Assembly (NCBI GenBank): GCA_947588735.1
Contig: CANQAD010000017.1
Coordinates: 1 to 34,830, forward strand
DNA length: 34,830 bases
Direction of reading: 5' to 3'
DNA from: an uncultured Akkermansia sp.
GTDB taxonomy: Bacteria; Verrucomicrobiota; Verrucomicrobiia; Verrucomicrobiales; Akkermansiaceae
Below, in pieces: positions 31,737 through 34,830 of the stretch. How positions within the stretch are numbered: the stretch's first letter is position 1; every line of letters starts with the position of its first letter. Position numbers and translations under genes: made by a program. Below the pieces are notes generated by a model, which was given only the letters and a program-made list of their open reading frames with translations, searched no databases and was not told where the DNA came from.

Positions 31737-32577
31737 TGACCAGGGCAAACGCTACATTTGTTCCATGGAATAGCACCCGCAATGGGCGATTAACGGTACG
31801 CCATAAAGCGTAAGATGTTGGTTATTTACGATTTACGATTTACGATTTACGATTTGGGAAGCTAGCGCGCAGGCGCGCGGGGAGGCGGAGCTGGAGTGAC
31901 GGGGGAGAGTGGAACCGTGCGCAGAACTGGTTAGAAAGCTGAGCGGGGGAGCGGAGCGTGAGCGGCGGGGGAGAGTGGAACCGCGGGCGGAGGTGGTTAG
32001 AAAGCGGCGGGGGAGCGGAGCTGAGACGCGAGGGGATTTTCGATTCTCGATTGACGATTTGGGAAGCTAGCGCGCTGGCGCGCGGGGAGGCGGAGCGTGA
32101 GCGGCGGGGGAGGGTAGAACCGTGCGCAGAACTGGTTAGAAAGCGGCGGGGGAGCGGAGCTGAAACACAAGGGGATTTTCGATTCTTGAGTTACGATTGA
32201 CGATTTGGGAAGATAGCGCGCAGGCGCGAGGGGAGGCGGAGCGTGAGCGGCGGGGGAGGGTGGAACCGCGGGCGGAGGTGGTTAGAAAGCGGCGGGGGAG
32301 CGGAGCTGAGACGCAAGAGGATTTTCGATTTTCGATTTTCGATTTTCGAGTTACGATTGACGATTTGGGAAGCTAGCGCGCAGGCGCGCGGCGAGGCGGA
32401 GCTGGAGTGACGGGGGAGAGTGGAACCGTGCGCAGAACTGGTTAGAAAGCTGAGCGGGGGAGCGGAGCTGAAACACAAGGGGATTTTCGATTGACGATTT
32501 GGGAAGCCAGTGAGCACTCTTTCCAGATCGTCATCGTCAATAGCAAGCGCATGTCCCCATGCGGTTGCCCTGGGTCA
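31737..32577. repeat. Repeat element E7 with four tandem cores
   Basis: The largest element, occupying the whole gap between the tRNA promoter and aspS. Terminal inverted repeat TGACCAGGGCAAACGC at the left and, inverted, TGACCCAGGGCAACCGC at the right. Inside, cores start near 31861, 32066, 32212 and 32372 (spacing 205, 146 and 160 bp), each opening with GCTAGCGCGC or GATAGCGCGC and a GCGCGC-AG-GCGCGC-type stem and ending near GGGGATTTTCGAT; the first carries an internal partial duplication. Micro-repeats TTTACGA (x4, about 31823-31855) and TTTTCGAT (about 32318-32350) separate parts. The right end is a hairpin (32543-32568, arms GCAAGCGCATG and CATGCGGTTGC) 20 nt beyond the aspS stop. Confidence 0.85.
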
Positions 32578-32588
32578 AACAGGTTTGA

Positions 32589-34457
32589 TCAGGCCTCGGC
32601 GGGGGTATCGGGAGCGCCATTTTGAGCGGCGGCTTTTTCCGCCTCCAGTTTTTGACGAAGCTTCTCCGGGAGCTTGACCTGGATGTGGATGTCGCGCAGT
32701 TGATTGGGTTCGGCAGGAGCGGGGGACTCACTCATGAGATCCGCCCCGCGGTTGTTCTTCGGGAAAGCAATGACTTCGCGGATGGAGGTACACTCGCCCA
32801 GCAACATCACGACGCGGTCCAGTCCCAGCGCGAGACCGCCGTGCGGCGGGGCGCCGAAAGAAAAAGCGGAAAGAAGGTGGCCGAACTGCTCCTGAATCGT
32901 CGCTTCATCCAGCCCGAGTGCGCGGAACGTAGCGTCCTGCAGGTCGCGCTCGTGGATACGGATGGAGCCGCCGCCGAGCTCGTTGCCGTTGAGAATGATG
33001 TCATAGGCTTCAGCGCAAAGGTCGGTGGAAATCTCGCCGCGCAGCACCTTGTCCACGTCCTCCGGCACAGGGCGTGTGAAGGGGTGGTGGATGGCGCAGA
33101 AGCGCTGCGTTTCCTCGTCCCAGCCGAAAAGCGGGAAACGGGTCACCCAGAAGAGGTCGATATCGTGATTGTCTTTGAGCAGCTCCATGTATTCCGCGCA
33201 TTCGAGCCGCACGCGGCCGAGGATGGTGCAGCTTTGTTCCCATGGGCCGGCAGCAAAGAAGATGCAGTCGCCGTCCTCGATGTGGAGTCGTTCCTTGAGG
33301 GCGTTGATCTCGGCATCCGTGAGACGTTTCGTGATGGGGCTCTTCCACCCTTCGCGGTCATTCACATCGCGCACCTTGATGTAGGCGAGCCCCTTGGCGC
33401 CGGCTTCCAAAGCCGTCTGCGTCAGGGAATCCACCTGCCCGACGGAGGGGGAGAAGTTCTTGGCGTTGATGGCTTTCACCACGCCGCCCGCGGCGATTGC
33501 GCCGGAGAAGACGCGGAAGTCGCTCTTCTCAAAAATATCCGAGCAATCGATAAGCTTCATCGCGAAGCGTCGATCCGGCTTGTCCGAGCCGTACTGATCC
33601 ATGGCATCGTGCCACGTGACGCGCTCAAAGGGAGTCGCAATTTCCTTCCTGACAGCCTCGCGGAAGACGCGTTGCAGCATGGCTTCCACCCAGCCGTAGA
33701 TGTCCTCCGGGGTGATGAAGGAAGCCTCGATATCAATCTGCGTGAACTCCGGCTGACGGTCTGCTCGCAGGTCCTCATCGCGGAAGCAGCGCGCCACCTG
33801 AAAGTACTTCTCCAGCCCGGCCACCATGAGCAGCTGCTTGTACTGCTGCGGAGCCTGCGGCAAAGCGTAAAAAGTCCCAGGGGTGAGACGGCTTGGCACC
33901 AGGAAGTCGCGCGCCCCCTCCGGAGTGCTCTTGGACAGGATGGGAGTTTCAATTTCCAGAAAGCCTTGCTCATCCAGATAATCGCGCATGGTTTTGGTGA
34001 TGCGGTGGCGCAAAATCATGTTGCGCTGCATCTCCGGACGACGCAGGTCGAGAAATCGGTATTTGAGCCGGACGTCTTCGTTGGCCACGTGACGATCCAG
34101 CTGAAATGGAAGCACGGCCGCACGGTTCAGGATGGTCATCGCATCGGCTTCCACCTCAATTTCGCCGGTGGCCAAATCCGGATTCGTGGCATCCACCTCA
34201 TCCGTTTTGAGACGCGGCACAACAACGCCGGACACCTGAATGACGGACTCCACGCGCAGCGCCTCGGCCTGCTTTGCCAGCTCCGCCTGATTCTCCGGGT
34301 GAAAAACGACTTGCGTTTTCCCCTCGCGATCCCTCAGGTCAATGAAGATGACGCCGCCGTGATCACGCACGGTATCCACCCAACCGACCAACGTGACATG
34401 CCGGTCAATGTGGGCGGGACGGAGTTCATTGCAGGTGTGGCTTCTGTACGCACTCAT
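32589..34457 (-). CDS. aspS: Aspartate--tRNA ligase
   Basis: 622 residues from the ATG at 34457 (MSAYRSHTCNELRPAHI). Bacterial-type layout: OB-fold anticodon domain (VGWVDTVRDHGGVIFIDLRD), class II catalytic core with motif 2 region FRDEDLRADRQPEFTQIDIE, an inserted GAD domain, and motif 3 GLALGLDRVVML. A tail of about 45 residues follows the core (APAEPNQLRDIHIQVKLPEK and an Ala/Glu-rich end). RDHGG has His where discriminating enzymes such as E. coli's have Leu (RDLGS), a change associated with non-discriminating AspRS that also charge tRNA-Asn. Monocistronic, flanked on both sides by repeat elements E7 and E8. Confidence 0.96.
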   Translation of the reverse strand: MSAYRSHTCNELRPAHIDRHVTLVGWVDTVRDHGGVIFIDLRDREGKTQVVFHPENQAELAKQAEALRVESVIQVSGVVVPRLKTDEVDATNPDLATGEIEVEADAMTILNRAAVLPFQLDRHVANEDVRLKYRFLDLRRPEMQRNMILRHRITKTMRDYLDEQGFLEIETPILSKSTPEGARDFLVPSRLTPGTFYALPQAPQQYKQLLMVAGLEKYFQVARCFRDEDLRADRQPEFTQIDIEASFITPEDIYGWVEAMLQRVFREAVRKEIATPFERVTWHDAMDQYGSDKPDRRFAMKLIDCSDIFEKSDFRVFSGAIAAGGVVKAINAKNFSPSVGQVDSLTQTALEAGAKGLAYIKVRDVNDREGWKSPITKRLTDAEINALKERLHIEDGDCIFFAAGPWEQSCTILGRVRLECAEYMELLKDNHDIDLFWVTRFPLFGWDEETQRFCAIHHPFTRPVPEDVDKVLRGEISTDLCAEAYDIILNGNELGGGSIRIHERDLQDATFRALGLDEATIQEQFGHLLSAFSFGAPPHGGLALGLDRVVMLLGECTSIREVIAFPKNNRGADLMSESPAPAEPNQLRDIHIQVKLPEKLRQKLEAEKAAAQNGAPDTPAEA

Positions 34458-34480
34458 GGTATCAATAACGGAGAGCGCCC

Positions 34481-34508
34481 AGTTTACTCGCGCGCGTCGG
34501 GATGTCAA
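34481..34508 (-). promoter_or_regulatory. aspS promoter
   Basis: TTGACA (34503-34508), 16-nt spacer, TAAACT (34481-34486) on the minus strand; leader of about 17 nt with no evident ribosome site. The -35 box lies about 18 bp from the edge of element E8. Confidence 0.6.
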
Positions 34509-34526
34509 GCCTATTTTGGCAACACC

Positions 34527-34830
34527 CGGGCAAACGCCACATTTGTCCCATGGAATAGCACCCGTAATGGGCGGTTCATGGCGAGGTATATGGCGGAAGA
34601 CGTTGATTATTTACGATTTACGATTTACGATTTGGGGAATTCGCGCGCTGGCGCGCGGGGAGGCGGAGCGTGAGCGGCGGGGGAGGGTGGAACTGCGGGC
34701 GGAGGTGGTTAGAAAGCTGAGTGGGGGAGCGGAGCTGAAACGCGAGGGGATTTACGATTTACGAAGTCAACCATAATTTGGTATAGCGTGAAATTTTTAT
34801 GGAGCAACATTTCAGAATAAGGCTCCGCTT
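34527..34830. repeat. Repeat element E8 (continues past right edge)
   Basis: Left end CGGGCAAACGCCACATTTGT then CCCATGGAATAGCACCC, most similar to the left end of E7 (shared CATGGAATAGCACCCG). TTTACGA micro-repeats (x3) lead into one core with the stem GCGCGC-TG-GCGCGC and AGGTGGTTAGAAAGCTGAGT. After about 34765 the sequence becomes AT-rich and unlike the other members; the right end is not seen. Confidence 0.75.

Noticed and set aside
31958-32200. Small frames inside the repeats as peptide genes
   Set aside because: Frames differ between copies, composition is dominated by Arg/Gly/Glu from the GC-rich repeat, and there are no ribosome sites.
31857-32515. Tandem cores in E7 as a CRISPR array
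   Set aside because: Repeats are 146-205 bp with the similarity running through the whole unit; there are no short identical repeats separated by unique spacers and no cas genes.
32622-34673. Open frame of 683 codons on the plus strand opposite aspS
   Set aside because: It is antisense to a clear AspRS along its whole length; long antisense frames are common opposite GC-rich genes, and the translation has no recognisable domain.

Overview
The window looks like a housekeeping stretch of a moderately GC-rich, Gram-negative bacterial chromosome, most likely Verrucomicrobiota or a close PVC relative. I base this on the MoxR/DUF58/DUF4381/BatA/BatB-C cluster, a SecG with a Pro/Glu-rich tail, paired bactofilins, a menaquinone/ubiquinone methyltransferase, an AspRS with a C-terminal tail and several lipoproteins with no obvious relatives elsewhere. 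This is inference from gene content; no 16S rRNA or other phylogenetic marker was compared.

Layout. 1-5062 (minus): aerotolerance-type operon moxR, DUF58, a DUF4381-BatA fusion, and a BatB-BatC fusion that runs off the left edge in an 18-bp tandem repeat. 5562-6329 (minus): outer-membrane-type lipoprotein. 6636-10398 (minus): two overlapping bactofilin genes followed by a shortened UvrA paralogue. 10566-12726 (minus): small membrane protein, isocitrate dehydrogenase, UbiE/MenG methyltransferase. 13709-14437 (plus): RNase PH. 14453-15725 (minus): panD, secG, a PTS EIIA-type protein. 16105-18769 (minus): two paralogous membrane-anchored coiled-coil proteins, a tiny lipoprotein and endonuclease III. 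18944-21085 (minus): PNPase with its own promoter, leader hairpin and terminator. 21757-23784 (plus): hemB and an anchored EEP-fold hydrolase. 24005-28150 (minus): lipoprotein with a SecD-like domain, M23 peptidase and a large secreted helical-repeat protein. 28777-31494 (plus): aconitase. 31607-31679 (minus): tRNA-Ala(CGC) with promoter and terminator. 32589-34457 (minus): AspRS.

The striking part is between the genes. Eight intergenic regions are filled by members of one repeat family, about 3.5 kb or 10 % of the window. Their ends read roughly GGGCAAACnCACATTTGTCCCA and recur inverted at the opposite end. Their interiors hold A/T-rich micro-repeats (TTTACGA, TTTTCGAT) and a GC-rich core whose hairpin arms differ between copies yet still pair. 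One copy is flanked by a 10-bp direct repeat that abuts a stop codon. A second family, two diverged ~200-bp copies in opposite orientation, begins with an 11-bp-arm hairpin; in one copy the hairpin loop supplies the stop codon of the adjacent gene. Related hairpins also terminate two of the large elements. None of these contains a credible transposase, so they look like non-autonomous, MITE-like or structured elements, and they are my best candidate for something undescribed.

The genes together cover central metabolism (aconitase, isocitrate dehydrogenase), cofactors (haem, pantothenate, quinone), RNA turnover (PNPase, RNase PH), envelope biogenesis and DNA repair. Several promoters share a TTGCAN-17-TATNAT pattern and some sit so close to the ATG that the mRNA would be nearly leaderless.
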